Positions 12,272-24,922 of a DNA stretch of 64,000 bases are shown one piece after another. Made by a program: the position numbers and the translations under genes. Origin of the DNA: Sternotherus odoratus. Its lineage: Eukaryota > Chordata > Testudines > Kinosternidae. The notes under the pieces are model-generated. The model worked only from the letters and a program-made list of their open reading frames with translations. It was not told where the DNA came from and searched no databases. Numbering within the stretch: position 1 is the first letter of the stretch; each line of letters opens with the position of its first letter. The stretch covers positions 4,092,001 through 4,156,000 of the forward strand of contig JAVMKO010000007.1 of the NCBI GenBank assembly GCA_032164245.1, given 5' to 3'.

Positions 12272-14930
12272 TTACTGAGCAGAGGGGTGGGGTGGGGGGT
12301 TCCCCCCCCCCCCGCTATGGTGGAGCAGGGGAAGATACGGGTTGTAGACTCAGAAACAGTGAAGGGAGGAAGCCGGATCAGGAGGGGCCTTCAAACTTCA
12401 ACAGGACTATGGGTGTGTGCAAACGGGGTAGCTCAAGGTACAGGGAGGGGGTAGCTATGGTGGGGGGGCAGTGTGCCTGCAGGGGAGTGTTCAGGGAGAG
12501 GCTTGATAAGGGGGGAGGAGTTCAGGATGCAGGGAGGGGAAGCTATGGGGGGGGGAGCTCAGGGTGTGGTTTGGGGATAGCTATGGTGGGGGGGGGGGGT
12601 GCCAGCAAGGAGGGGGGGGAAATAGTTCAAGGTGCAGGGAGGGGGTAGCTATGGCAGAGTGCGGGGGGGGGGGTGTTAGCTCAGGGTGCATTTGGGGAGG
12701 AGGTAGCTTTAGGGGTGTGCGGGCAGGGCATAGCTACCCCTTCCCTGCACCCTGGGCTACCCGCTGCCTGCAGCCCCCCCCCCCGCCCATAGCTACCCCT
12801 CCCCCTCCACCATGAGATAGCCCCATCCCGGCACCCTAAGCTACCTTCTCCTGCCCACTCACCCCATAACTACCCCATTCCTGCACCATAAGCTAGCACC
12901 TGTCTGCACACCCCTATAGCTACCGCCACCCGCACACACCACCCATAGCTACCCACTCCTTGCACCCGAACAGCCCCCGCGCCCCCCCCGCTTTGCCTGC
13001 ACACCCCCATACCTACCCCTCACTCCACCCTGAGCTACCCCCCCACCCGCACAGCTACCCCCTCTCTCCACCCAGCGCTACCCTCTGCCCCCGCTCCTAT
13101 AGTTAACCCCTCCCTGCACCCTGAGCTACCACCTGACTGCACCCCCCATAGCTACTCCCTCCCTACACTCAGATACCTTCCCACTCCCATCGCTACCATG
13201 AGCCCTGAACTACCCCCCCCCCGACCTGCACTCTGAGCTACCCCCTACCTGCACTGAGCTACCCCCTGCCTACACACCCTCATAGCTTCCCTTTTCCTGT
13301 ACCCCTGAGCTAACCCCTTCCTGCACACCGTTTTCCCATGTACCCTGCACTACCCTCTGCTTCCTGCACACCCCTATAGCTACCTCCTCCCTGGATCCTG
13401 AGCTACCCCAACACCATAGCTACCCTGAGCTACCCCCTGCCTGCACTCCCATAGCTATCTCTTCCCTGCACCGTGAGCTCCTCTTCCCGCACACCCCTAT
13501 AGCTGGCTTCCCTGAACCCTAAGCTACCCCCATCTTCACCCCCCATAACTATCCCTCCCTGCACAGAGCCACACCCTGAGCTACCCCTCCCACCCCCACC
13601 CCTCCATAGCTACCATGTACCCTTCACTACGCCCACTGCCCCCCCATAGCTATCCCTCTATGTACCCTAATCTACGCCCCCTGCCCGCACATCCCCATAG
13701 CTTCCCTCTCCCTGAATCCCGAGCTACCCCCCTCCCTGCACTGTGAGCTACCCCCCCTCCCTGCCAGAACACCCACATAGCTACCCCCCCATAACTACCC
13801 CTTCCCTGCACTGTGAGCTACCCCCCCTCCCTGCCGGAACACCCACATAGCTACCCCCGCATAACTACCCCTTCCCTGCACTGTGAGCTACCCCCCCTCC
13901 CTGCCGGAACACCCACATAGCTACCCCCCATAACTACCCCCTCCCTGCCGGAACACCCACATAGCTACCCCCCCATAACTACCCCCTCCCTGCACTGTGA
14001 GCTACCCCCCCTCCCTGCCGGAACACCCACATAGCTACCCCCCATAACTACCCCCTCCCTGCACTGTGAGCTACCCTCGGCTTCTTGCACACCCCTATAG
14101 CTACCTCCCTGTACATCCCAATAGCTACCCCCCCGCCTACACCCCCCAATAGGTACTGCTTCCCTGTACCCTGAGCTACCCCCCACCCCCATAGTTACCC
14201 CTCCCCGCATGCGGAGCTACCCTCTACCCCCACACTCCTATAGTTAACCTCTCCCTGCACCGAGCTACCCCCCCTTGCGCATCCCAATAGCTACCCCCTC
14301 CCTGCACCGAGCTACCACCTGCCTGCACCCCCCCATAGCTACTCCCTCCCTACACTTCTCAGTGTACCCCCCCACTCCCATAGCTACCCCCCCGCACACC
14401 CCATAGCTACCCCCTTCCTGCACCGAGCTACCACCTGCCTGCACCCCCCCATAGCTACTCCCTCCCTACACTTCTCAGTGTACCTCCCCACTCCCATAGC
14501 TACCCCCCCGCACACCCCATAGCTACCCCCTTCCTGCACCGAGCTACCACCTGCCTGCACCCCCCCATAGCTACTCCCTCCCTACACTTCTCAGTGTACC
14601 TCCCCACTCCCATAGCTACCCCCCCGCACACCCCATAGCTACCCCCTTCCTGCACCGAGCTACCACCTGCCTGCACCCCCCCATAGCTACTCCCTCCCTA
14701 CACTCCTCAGTGTACCTCCCCACTCCCATAGCTACCCCCCGCACACCCCATAGCTACCCCCTTCCTGCACCCAGCTACCCCACACCCCGATAGCTACCAT
14801 GAGCCCTGAGCTATCCCCCCACCTGCACACACCATAGCTACCCCCTCCCTGCACCTGAGCTACCCCATCTGCACACCCCCCCAGCTGTCCCCTCCATGCA
14901 CTTTACCCACCATTGAGGCCCCATTGTGAA
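12272..14930. repeat. GC-skewed minisatellite with a strand switch
   Basis: Tandem variants of a core like catagctaccccctccctgc plus tgagctacccc. From 12272 to about 12732 the G-rich strand is on +; from about 12733 to 14930 the C-rich strand is on +, so the array changes orientation once. Higher-order units are visible: about 80 bp at 13730-14080 (ctgtgagctacc...ccggaacacccacatag) and about 118 bp at 14265-14780 (tgcaccgagctaccacctgc...tctcagtgtac). Apparent proteins here are repeat translations and are not annotated. Confidence 0.9.
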
Positions 14931-15224
14931 GCCCCCTTGCTAGTATAATTATGACTCAAGCAATGAATATCCCCAAAATGAAGTCTAGGTGAGCAGCCTT
15001 TGTGCCTCTGGGTTAAGCGGTGAGTCAGATGAACAGGGCAAGGTCTGGAAGGCTGCTTGTCCCCTCAGTTTTGATGCTGTGACACCCAGAAGAGAGCATG
15101 TCGTCACTTAGCATCTGATTTCATTGGTTTGTGTTTCTGTTCCTGAAAACTAGAGCTTGGCTTAAGAGCCCTGAAGCATGAGGTTTAATATCCCTTTCAC
15201 AACTTTATTAATTATAATGGACTA
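14931..15224. other. Short intergenic spacer
   Basis: Unique-looking sequence between the minisatellite and the next repeat; nothing recognised. Confidence 0.4.
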
Positions 15225-16151
15225 GCGAAAATACCCGGCGTTGCTCGGGCCCGTCGGAGGTGGGGAGGGGGCAGAGAGCTGAGCAAGTGCGGGGTCCATT
15301 GGAGGGGGGAGGGGGCAGAGAGCAAACCTGACACCCCAACCTCACCCCCCCCGACCAAACCCGACACCCCCACCTCACTTACCCCTCGACCAACCCCGAC
15401 TCACATTTTCACCCCCCCACCCAAACACCCCGTCACCCCCCTACCAACCGCAACACCCACACCTCACCCCCATAGACACACACACACACACCTCACTTTC
15501 CCCCCAACCAAACCCGACACCCCTACCTACCACCACAAACAAACCCAACACCCACACCTCACTTACCCCTCGACCAACCCCCCTTCTCACCTCCCAAACC
15601 CAACACCCCCACCTTACCCCCCCACCAAACCCAACACCCCCTGACCAACCCCAACACCCACACCTCACCCCTCACCCACCCCGACACCTTCCCACCCCCC
15701 CAGACCAAACCCAACACCCCCGGCTCACTTACCCCCCAACCAAACCCGAAACCCCCACCTCACCCCCCGACCAAACCCGACACCCCTACCTCACTTACCT
15801 TCCGACCAAACCCAACTCAGGTCCGTCAGAGGTGGGGAGGGGGCAGAGAGCTGAACGAGTGCGGGGTCCGCTGGAGGGCACAGAGAGATGAGCGAGTGCA
15901 GGGTCCGTTGGAGGGGGTATTATGACATCATAACTATGTCACAGAGAACAGCAGCTGCCCAGCTGAGGTGATTGGCCTTTAAAGAATTTCACCCCTGGGG
16001 GGCGTCGGAGGTGAAATTTGAAAAATTTTCAACTCTTACCCTGATTAGGACCCTAAGACCTCTAACTGTACCAAATTTCAAGTCTCTAGCTCAAACAGTG
16101 TGGAAGGAGTAAGTGAGCATACATACACACATACACGTATACACCATTTGA

Positions 16152-16196
<45 letters not shown>

Positions 16197-16200
16197 TTGT
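15225..16200 (+). repeat. Interspersed repeat (LINE 3'-end type) with internal minisatellite and TA tail
   Basis: Starts actagcgaaaatacccggcg, a block seen widely near ends of RTE/Rex-type LINEs, and ends with ccaaatttcaagtctctagc, a catacatacacacatacac stretch and a (TA)n run at about 16155-16194. Between 15300 and 15830 is an imperfect C-rich tandem repeat (accccaacctcaccccccga-like). A direct repeat of the ggtggggagggggcagagag block flanks it at about 15260 and 15828. Family assignment is uncertain. Confidence 0.55.
16155..16194. repeat. (TA)n microsatellite
   Basis: About 20 TA units, probably the 3' tail of the preceding repeat. Confidence 0.9.
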
Positions 16201-16255
16201 TATCCATATAAAGGTCCAATTGTTTTTTGTAACTTGCTAAGTTCTTGGGTTCAAT

Positions 16256-16440
16256 GCTCTCCAGTGGCAATGAGTTCTACAGTCTAATTACACTCTAAGT
16301 GAAAAAAAAAATCCTTTTATTGGTTTTGAATTTCCCCATCTTCGAGTTTCAGTAGTCTTGTGTTATGAAACAGAGAGTAAAGAAATTCATGATCTATATT
16401 CTCTAGACCATTCCTTATTTTAGTGCAAATGACGTAACAG
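16256..16440 (-). repeat. Old CR1 fragment
   Basis: The antisense match to the CR1 ORF2 end (gagttctacagtctaatta, tcttgtgttatga, tctctagaccattcctta) is clear but heavily diverged. Confidence 0.5.
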
Positions 16441-16518
16441 ATTTAGTTAAAAATCTCCCCAAAATTCAATCTTTAGTTACAAATACTGTGCTGTAAATGG
16501 AGGAAAGATATTGTATTA

Positions 16519-17150
16519 TTGTGATAGACTATACCCCTGTATTCACACTAGTGTAGTAAATCTTTGTACAAGGTAGGCCTTGTGAGGTATCATTGAAAAT
16601 TCATAATTTGCTGATCAGTATTGTCCTGGTAAAATCTGGGTCCTAACATTGTATTTGAAGTTATAAGTTCACTCTGTATAGTATTAACACACACATTTTC
16701 CAAACCCCAGAGCCCAGTCCAGACAGAAGTATGTCCTAAATAGGAATGTGTGCACTGCATAATTTACATTTAAGCAGTAAACAAGTCATCAGGCAGGAAG
16801 GGAAGACAAAGGAAGTTCAAACAAGTGAGAAAACCTGCAGGGAATTTTCCTTCGACATAGATTCTTTGTTGCCGGCTGCTCAGCTGGAACTGTTTTTTCA
16901 GCTAGGTAAACTATAAAAAGGAGGGACAAACACCCCAATCCACCCCTCTCTCTTCCCTTTGCCCATCGTATTCACTGCACCTGAAGGGGCAAAGGAAGCA
17001 GCAATTGGCCTCTGGGGGAGGGGTCCTGACCTAGAGAGTTTGGTCCTTGCAAACATGCGATTAGATTCAAAGCAAAGTTTTCTCATGTAGTTTGTTCAGT
17101 TGGCCGCCAATAAATGTTTTATCTTTATTTTTCTTGGAACGTATCAAAAT
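16519..17150 (+). mobile_element. Possible solo LTR of an old endogenous retroelement
   Basis: Begins TGTGATAGACTATACC. It has a TATA-like ctataaaaagg at about 16911-16921 and an AATAAA at about 17109-17114, in the order promoter then poly(A) signal expected of an LTR. No gag/pol is adjacent and no clear target duplication was found. Could also be a DNA element. Confidence 0.35.
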
Positions 17151-17479
17151 GTTTTTTCCATTTTGCAGGGGCAATTTCAGATGTAAATCTGGAAATAGCT
17201 TTTGTACAGCACTCAGACACACGATACAAATATGGTATGTGCTTCTGGAGGGTGGCGAGGAAGGTCCCGGTGTGGTGGGATGTAGGGCCAGCTCCGAGAC
17301 CCTCTAATGAGTAGGCCTTAAAGTTTTAATTGAACTGTATTTAATAATATCTGTCAATCAAAAAATAAATGTCACCCCTAGCTTCTTGTTACAAAGGACA
17401 GTTGCAGATTTAACAATCTCACAATTTTAACAGAAACTTCACTTTGTGAACTTTAATACAGCAAAAGACAAGAAAAACA

Positions 17480-20400
17480 AGAGAGTCCATTTTATATAAG
17501 CCTTTATTTACAACTTGTTTAACAACTGTACACTTTTTTGTAGCCTTGGAAGCATCATTGTATTTGACTGGGAAAAACATTATTAAAATGTTTGAATTCT
17601 TCTGACCATTATCTTGTATTTTTGTCTATATACAGATATGTATATTAATGTCACTACCATGACAATCTGGTAGTTACAGGATAAGAATCCATAGGTGAAC
17701 CGAAAAGGGAAATTAATGCTTTGACACTCTAGAAATCCATTCTCTGACAGAAAATATATTATTGGCAATTTCACAAACAATTATTCTGATAACTTGTCAA
17801 CACAAATTAGGACAGTCAAACAAGCTGCCACTGAGAAAATAAAACAGTCTCTTACGCAGCACACATCAAGTTAGTACAATAGAAACATGCTTGCGATCAC
17901 CCTCTGGGAGAGAGATGCTAGGATAACTTAATTAAAAAAGACAGCACATTTACTCGAGGTTACTAGGTCAATCTGGACATTTCTCTACTGCACTGAGTAG
18001 ACTCAGACAGTAATGTCAAGCTAAAAACTTTTCAGGAAGATACAAATGCCTTGCTTCAGAGCAGCTGGAGTAGTAAACTACCAATCTACACCGACCGCAA
18101 GGCTGGGTGGCCTGGACAACACACCCAGAAGTCTTGATGTCTAACCCCTTAACAGTCAAATGGCAACTACCAACTCTGGAGACATCGATATGCAGCAGGG
18201 GCTGGGGAAGACATCACCAGCTGCACAACCAGAGTTGGAAACTGCAGCTCAAAGCCACTCATCCAGTTCCCACCAAGGAGAGAAGGCATGTTCCTACAGT
18301 ACCTCCGGGCAAGGGATCTACAGTCATTAAGGCTGAAATGTCACATACCAGGCCCAAGGGTCTCTTCGCTGTGCACTGTTCAAGTATTGCCTGGCCCACC
18401 CCAATCAGATCCTAAGGCCTGAACATTCCTCTGTGCGGGACAGTGGAGTGACTCACCTCCTGAGCTCCCCGGGTGGTGAAATCTGTAACTGCACTGCCCC
18501 AGCAGCTGGGGGGCTTGTACAGATGAGCCCCCCAGCTCCCAGACGGCAGTGATGAGGGCAGAGTACTTGGATCCCATAAGGCTGAAGGACCTCCCGCATG
18601 GCCCTCAAGAGAGGGAATGTGGAGGGATGAGTCACCCTGCTCTGCCCTCCTGCAGAGAGAGAGAATAAGGAACACATCCGAGTCCTTATTTTCTCCTCTA
18701 CCTCCTGCAGAGACCCCAGTCCTATTCTCCCATTGGCCCCCAACGGAAGAGTCAGGGGATGCTGTAGGGAAGCGAGAGGGACAGTGAGAGTGAGCCACAT
18801 GTTCCCCTGCATCACTGCTCACATCACCGCCTCCAGATCAGGGGCAGATTCTCTCCAGGCTGATCCCACCTGGGGGGTATCTGACTAGGAGGGCTACCTG
18901 GGACTCTCACATGACAATCAGGGGCAGCGGGAGAGCCCAGGCCCTAGCAAGTTGGACCTGGTGCTGAACAAAATGCTCCTTCCAGGTTCTGAAGAGGGCC
19001 CAATACTCCTCCAGCCCTGCCTTGCCTATCCTGTGTACTGACGTGAAAGGAGGGTGCACAGAGCAGGCCTCTAGACTGAGCAAGGGATGTGCTGCCCCTA
19101 CCCAGCCTCCTAAGTCCTTTGCAGGCACAAAGACGGGTCCGTTTTCCCCAAAGGCCCTGACGCTTAAGTTTGCTCATGAGAAAAGTTAAGGGTACGTCTA
19201 AGTTTCTGCAGGATTGAGATTGTGGGCTTGTTCCAGAACTGGACTTCTAATCGAACGGAGCAATGTACAGTACTAATGATTTTCGATTCTCGAGGCTTTT
19301 CAGCAAATACTATGGCTTATAGGTCTGCCCTTTGCCCCAGATGTTAAAATGACAGCATCTATACAATAAACACATGAACTGAGAATACTATAAAATAGCA
19401 TTTCCTCATGTCTTGTGTCTTGCCAGTGCTGTCTGTCCAAGTACAAAATGAAAATACAGTAATACAAACAGGTGGATATTTAAGAATTTAAAATTTTAAA
19501 TAAGCAGCATTTTAAATTAGTAATATAGGCAGCACCAAAGCATTTTGAGTTATACCATCTGCATACTGCAAATCTCATAGCAATACTTCATAATACAAAG
19601 AAACCGGCATGCTAGTGCAATTGGAAATGAAATAACTAAAACGGGGATAAGAAAAAGACAACTAAAATAGTACAAGTAAAATAAAACAACCCAAATAAGC
19701 TGGCAAGGAGATTTTGCATAATACTGTAAGTCAGCAAGTGTAGACTGCTTTTATACTCATTATCACCATTCATGTTCCTTTCTAGAATTGTTTAACTTGT
19801 GTACACAGATAGAAAAAAAATGTTACTGAAAGAAACTGAAGATACAGCTAAATACCCAGAGAAAAATGTAACAGTCACAAAGTAGTGTGGAGATACATAT
19901 TAAGAAAGTAGGCAATGTTTGTAAATAAAATATTGCATGATAGGTTGTCCAGGCTTGGAGCTTAGCAGATATATCTTGCTTATTTTTAAGGAACATGGGA
20001 AGATCAAACAACAATCCATAATGGGGGGTTTTTATTTTCTGCAAGAAAACTTTCTTGGCTTTACTTTAAATATTAAAAACCTGACTATAGCAGAGTCTTT
20101 AAAGGGTGCAGGAGCTTTAACATATGAATGATCAGAAAGGTACATTTCTGACCTCGTTAAGACTAGCTGTTGTCTAGTTTAGCAAATGGAAATGGAGACG
20201 GCTGTGTATTGGTAATCAGAATGAAGTAGTCAAAGCGGATAGACAGAAAAACGGAGTGCTGAAAGAGAACTGTACCAAATACCCTTGCAGGAATTCTGAA
20301 TACTGGCTTTTCCCCTGCCCCAGTCTCCTGGGGAGACTTTATTTTGGAGGGGAGGTAGAAGAGGGAGATGGTAAAGCCACTCCCCAATCTGGCAAACGTC

Positions 20401-20549
20401 TTTGCAAGTGGATCTCTCTCTCTGAAATCGGATGCCATGAGTCTTAAGTGGTAGAACTGGTTAAGTTTTGGGTTATGCAGGCTGGACAGAAAAGCAAGTC
20501 ATGCACTGAGCAGCCCGTTTGATAAATAATGCTGCAGGTCATGCAACCA
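17480..20549 (-). other. Candidate terminal exon/3'UTR of an unrecognised minus-strand transcript
   Basis: On the minus strand a strong acceptor (long T-rich tract then atttgcag) ends at 20550. About 3 kb of repeat-poor AT-rich sequence follows, and an AATAAA (minus) stands at 17503-17508 before A-rich sequence. Coding in this exon would be short: the three phases stop within 1, 5 or 18 codons. No known protein end is recognised. It could be a non-coding RNA, the 3' end of an undetected gene, or chance. Confidence 0.3.
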
Positions 20550-23024
20550 CATCACTGCAAATAAAAAAAATAAAGAAGAACGTTAAATAGAAGCCAACAT
20601 TTCATTATTGTTAAAAATGAAAACAGAACATGTATTTTTAAGCAGTTTAGTAAAGCAGTTATAGTTCCGCTGGGTCAAGGGTCAACTGTTACTTTATTAA
20701 GGTGACTAAACGAATTCACCCTGTTTAATGTGCTTACAGCTGAACGGAGGAACAAAAGCTAATCTTGGTTTAGACCAGCGCTGCCACCTGGGGTGGGGGA
20801 CTGGGAAGAACAGTGTTTGTCCCCAGCCTCCCCCAAGCTTTTTGCATTTGGTCAAAGATCCCCAGGCCATGGAGCTGGGGATGGCTGGGGCCTGGCCACG
20901 CGTAAGCAGTGTAGAACAGTATGGCTGTTGCCGGAGCGGTCCAGAGCATCGCTCCAACTGCACGGTGACAACGCCTCTGAAATCTGACCAGGCTGCCACT
21001 CCACACAGACAGAGAGGCGACTGGGCCAGATGGTGCGGTGCACAGGCTCACGGGGTGGGAAATCCTTTACGGCGGCGCTCAGGGGAGTCTGCTGAGAACG
21101 TGAGTCCTGGCGGCACAGGCGTATGCATTGTGTGGGTAAGGGAGAGGGGATACACTGCAGTTGAGGAAGACCTGGGGTGGGGTGGGGTGAAGAGACGAGA
21201 GTGACAGGAACGAGGGCCCTGCTGGAGGAAGAGGCTGGGGAGGGGTGGCTGGAGTTGCATCCTTGCCTGCCTCCAAAAATATCTGAATTTGGCACCAGTA
21301 GCTTAGACATCCTAAAAGACGGGTTTAGACATCATGTACAACGCCTAGGAACAGACCAGGGCCCAGACCCTCAAAGGTATTTAGGCATCAAATTCAAATC
21401 AGTAGAAGTTGAGCACCTAAATACCTTTGGGAATCTGCACCCAAGTGGCCATATCCACCATCTTAGTGCAGAATGCCTCGTCAGACACACCAAGCTCAAG
21501 GAATAGCTATGAAATTGGCCTCCACAAGTTTCACTCATTCTTGCTGCCTGTGAGCACAATCAGTAAAAAAACAAACCCACCCATGTCCAGAAGTAAAAAA
21601 GGTGCCTCCCTCACATCACGAGTTTTACCCACTGAAAAAGGCAATGGAGTTATAATTTCCATTCTCATCTGAGAGACATTCCAGTGTTACAAGATGAAAG
21701 TATTAATGATTAAGCATTAGTTTTGATTAGCTGCACCGAAGCAAGCTGTGTTTGACGCCTAACAAAGCACATGCCGAGTCACGTTCGTTTTACATTAACA
21801 AGCTTTAGTCATTGGATGTAAAATAAGTTTTTGATCAAAAGCAAATTTTAGATATTACTGAAGAAATATGCAGAATAGGAGAGAGACTTGTTTCTAGTGT
21901 CCGCTCGTTCTGATTTTCAATAACACCAGCACAATAGAACAGTCATCTGATAGAAGACATGCTCTGTGAATTTGGTTTTTCCTCTAAGAATTGCCCTAAT
22001 CAGTACCTGATTCTAATGATGCTTCTTGTGGCATGAAAATCTGGATTGAATTTATTAGAGAAAATATTTTTATGACTAAACGTTAAGACATTTCTTTCAA
22101 AAGTTATAACTACAGCACAAGTCCTGTAACTGATTATTTAATTCTGCGGAAGCCAAAATAATACAGTAACTCAAGTTTGCTGCACAATATACAAGCATAC
22201 TCTTTCAAATTTCTGTAACAACAAAATGACCTTACTGTGCGTCTCCCTTCTCACCTGTTTCCTCCTAACCAGAATACTTTTTATTTAGGAAAGTCGGAAA
22301 GTGCACACAACCGAGAGAACAGACTAACAAATTCAGTGAAATAAAATCAAGAGTGCATTACATGAACACATTCAAAGCAGAATATTGATAAAGTGTGTTT
22401 TGAATAACATCTCTTGGATGAGGTGCGCTGTTATCGACTCAAGTACTGCTAAATGAACCTGCACACTAAGGTGTGGATGATTGGAAATAACAAAATGAAC
22501 AATTAATTTTAGCAATGCCATAGAAAGTTAAAATGTTAAAGCTAGCAGAGATCACAGTTTACTGCTTTAAATGGAAAATCCTGTTTTTTACTCTCATCAG
22601 AATGTGAGATCACGCAAATCTGCATGTACAAGAGGACGAAGTGAAATATAAAGGTACACAGCTAATGCACATTGACAGAATGGAGACAGCAATGTACTCT
22701 TCAAGGTGCCAGCGGGAGTCCTTCGAAAAAAGTCTGGCCAAGGATGTTACAGAATACACAACTGTCCTAGAGAAGGAGAGATTCTATTGTCGGTCTCACT
22801 AGAATAGTACATGTTTTATTTCTAGAAAAATCTGCTAACAATTTCTTCTAGGAAACATTTCAACAGCAGGAATTTTTCAGTCATTTTAACAGCAGCTTGT
22901 TTTAGCAGCACCGTTTTATAAGGCCGGAGAAATCCAAGCTATAGGGGCATATCCTCAGCTGCCGGAATGTGTCATTGTTTCAGCTAGGAAGGAGCTCTGA
23001 TGATTTCTAGCAGCTGAGGACAAG
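20550..23024. other. Intergenic unique stretch
   Basis: Mostly repeat-poor, with one palindromic MITE (21357-21437). A GC-richer part at 20770-21270 has overlapping open frames on both strands with no recognised product, and they are not annotated. Confidence 0.4.
21357..21437. repeat. Small palindromic MITE
   Basis: The ends gcccagaccctcaaaggtat and aatacctttgggaatctg are complementary, with ttaggcatc / gcacctaa next to them. This is a widespread amniote/sauropsid palindromic family. Confidence 0.55.
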
Positions 23025-23677
23025 GAGGTTACATACCTGTAACTGGAGGCTCTTCGAGCTGCGTGGCCCCTCTCTGTATTCCACTATGGGTTACACAGGC
23101 GCACCACAGGACTGGAGTCGGAGATTTTGAAAGCAGTGTCAGTTGGTCTGCACACACGCCCTGGCTCTCCTCGTGCTTCCGACCAAGGTGATGAAAGGCA
23201 GGGTGGACCAACCACCTCTTCAGTGCCTTCGCCACCACCGGATGAGGATCCGAAGCAGAGGCGGGTAGTGGAATACATCCAGGCCCATATATCTCGAAGA
23301 ACCTCTAGTTACAGGTAAGTAACTCTTCTTTTTCTTTGAGTGATGGTCCCTATTGTATTCGACTGTGGGGGACTGACCAGCAGTACTCAGCAGGTGGAGA
23401 GTGCAAGGATGAGGATGGTAGGGTCGACTGGAGAACCGCCATCCACAATGAGGCATTAGCAGCTGAGTCTTCTACCAGGTTATAATGTCTTGCACTGGTG
23501 TACCGGGGCCGGCTCTGACTTTTTTGCCGCCCCAATCAAAAAACAAAGGGCGACTGGAGGAGCACCAGCCTAGATTGGCTGGAATGCCGCCCCTTACAGA
23601 GTGCTGCCCCAGGCACATGCTTCCTATGCTGGTGCCTGGAGCTAGCCCTGCTGTGTACAGAGCTCCACAAGGGCGCT

Positions 23678-24790
23678 TTACAGATGTCTGGCAGGGGTAC
23701 GTCCTGAAGAGACTTTACAGTCATGGCCTAGGCTCTTGTGTCCCCGTGGGGGGTGGGGAAGGTTTGAGAGCTCATGGGGAAGAACGCAACCAGATATCCA
23801 TTTGGAAATTGTCTGGGTGGAGATGGCGTGTCCTCTGATTCTCTCCACTATAGCAACAAACAACGTTGGGGACTTTCTGAATGGTTTTGTTCTCTGCAGG
23901 TAAAAGGCCAAGGCTTGTTAACCATCTAGGGTGTGGCGCCTATGCCATTATGCAGACGCGGGTGGTTTCAGGAAGAAAACACGTACGTGAATGGATTGGT
24001 GACGGTGAAATTTCAAAACCACTTTAAATTTGGTGTGCAGGTGTAAATAAACTTTATCTTTTAGAAATAAAAGGTGTGGAGGGTCTGTCATCATTGCACA
24101 AAGTTCACCGACGCTCGTAGATGATGTGATGGCTATGAGAAAGGCGGCCTTCATGGAGAGATGGAACATCATTAAGGCCCCAAAGGAGGGCTGTGTTAGA
24201 ACCGAAGGGCACAATTCAAGTCCAATGGGGCTGTTATTTTTTGAGGAGGTGGGAAAGACCTTATCAAGTCTTTCCAGGATCAACTGGTTGGCGAGTGTGT
24301 GAAAATTGAGTGCCCTCCACAGGGGGAGGTAACACACTAACAGCCGCCAAATGGACTTGCATGGACAGGCCCGATGTCTTTAAAGATAGGAAATAGTCTA
24401 GGCTGAGTGGAATACCCATAGCTTTGGGGAGAATGCTGTGTCCAGGATGAGAAGCGTTACCAGTCGATCGGTAACATTTCCTAGTCCGGTTCTTTCTTCT
24501 ATAAGAGAGAATGTTTCGCATGGCCAAGGAGCAGATCTGTTCTAGGGCTGACGACCATCCAAATACCATGTTGTGAGGTGAACTGTTAGCGGACTGGAGT
24601 GTCTGATCCTGCCACTGCACTGGCTCAGGGGCATAAGGAATATTGGGAGAGTAATGAGGGGTGGGGATCGTGAGATGACAGGCGCAGGAGGTGGGGGAAC
24701 TAAATTGCCTGGGCCAGAAAGGAGCGATCAGGATACCCTTTCCTGTCGGTTCTTGAGTAACACTAGTGGCAAAAGTGGTAGCCGGAGGAA
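23678..24790 (-). pseudogene. DIRS tyrosine recombinase relic
   Basis: Pieces in several frames: LDYFLSLKTSGLSMQVHLAA (core-binding helix region), MKAAFLIAITSSTSVGELCA (the R box is changed: SVGEL where RVSEL is usual), then RTKPFRKSPTLFVAIVERIR and GHAISTQTISKWI. Frame changes near 23.95 and 24.34 kb. Not functional. Confidence 0.6.
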
Positions 24791-24922
24791 GGCATAGTTG
24801 AACTGGTATGACCAGGAAAGGAGAGCCTCGCCCTAGGAGTGGTAACTGAGGGTTTCTCTGGAACAATATGTGGCACATTTGTTGGTCTGGGAAGCGAACA
24901 GATTCCTGATTAGGGTCCCCCA

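Noticed and set aside
12208..12815. Gly-rich open frames of 83-146 codons
   Set aside because: Translations of the G-rich minisatellite; no start context or homology.
13730..14780. CRISPR-like regular repeat spacing
   Set aside because: The units are contiguous tandem repeats with no unique spacers, in a vertebrate genome.
20480..20549. Selenoprotein-like readthrough of an early TGA
   Set aside because: A longer frame resumes after TGA, but no SECIS element or protein homology was recognised; chance is more likely.
20728..21310. Overlapping open frames of 93-158 codons on both strands
   Set aside because: GC-rich stretch with open frames in several phases, none with a recognisable domain or codon pattern.
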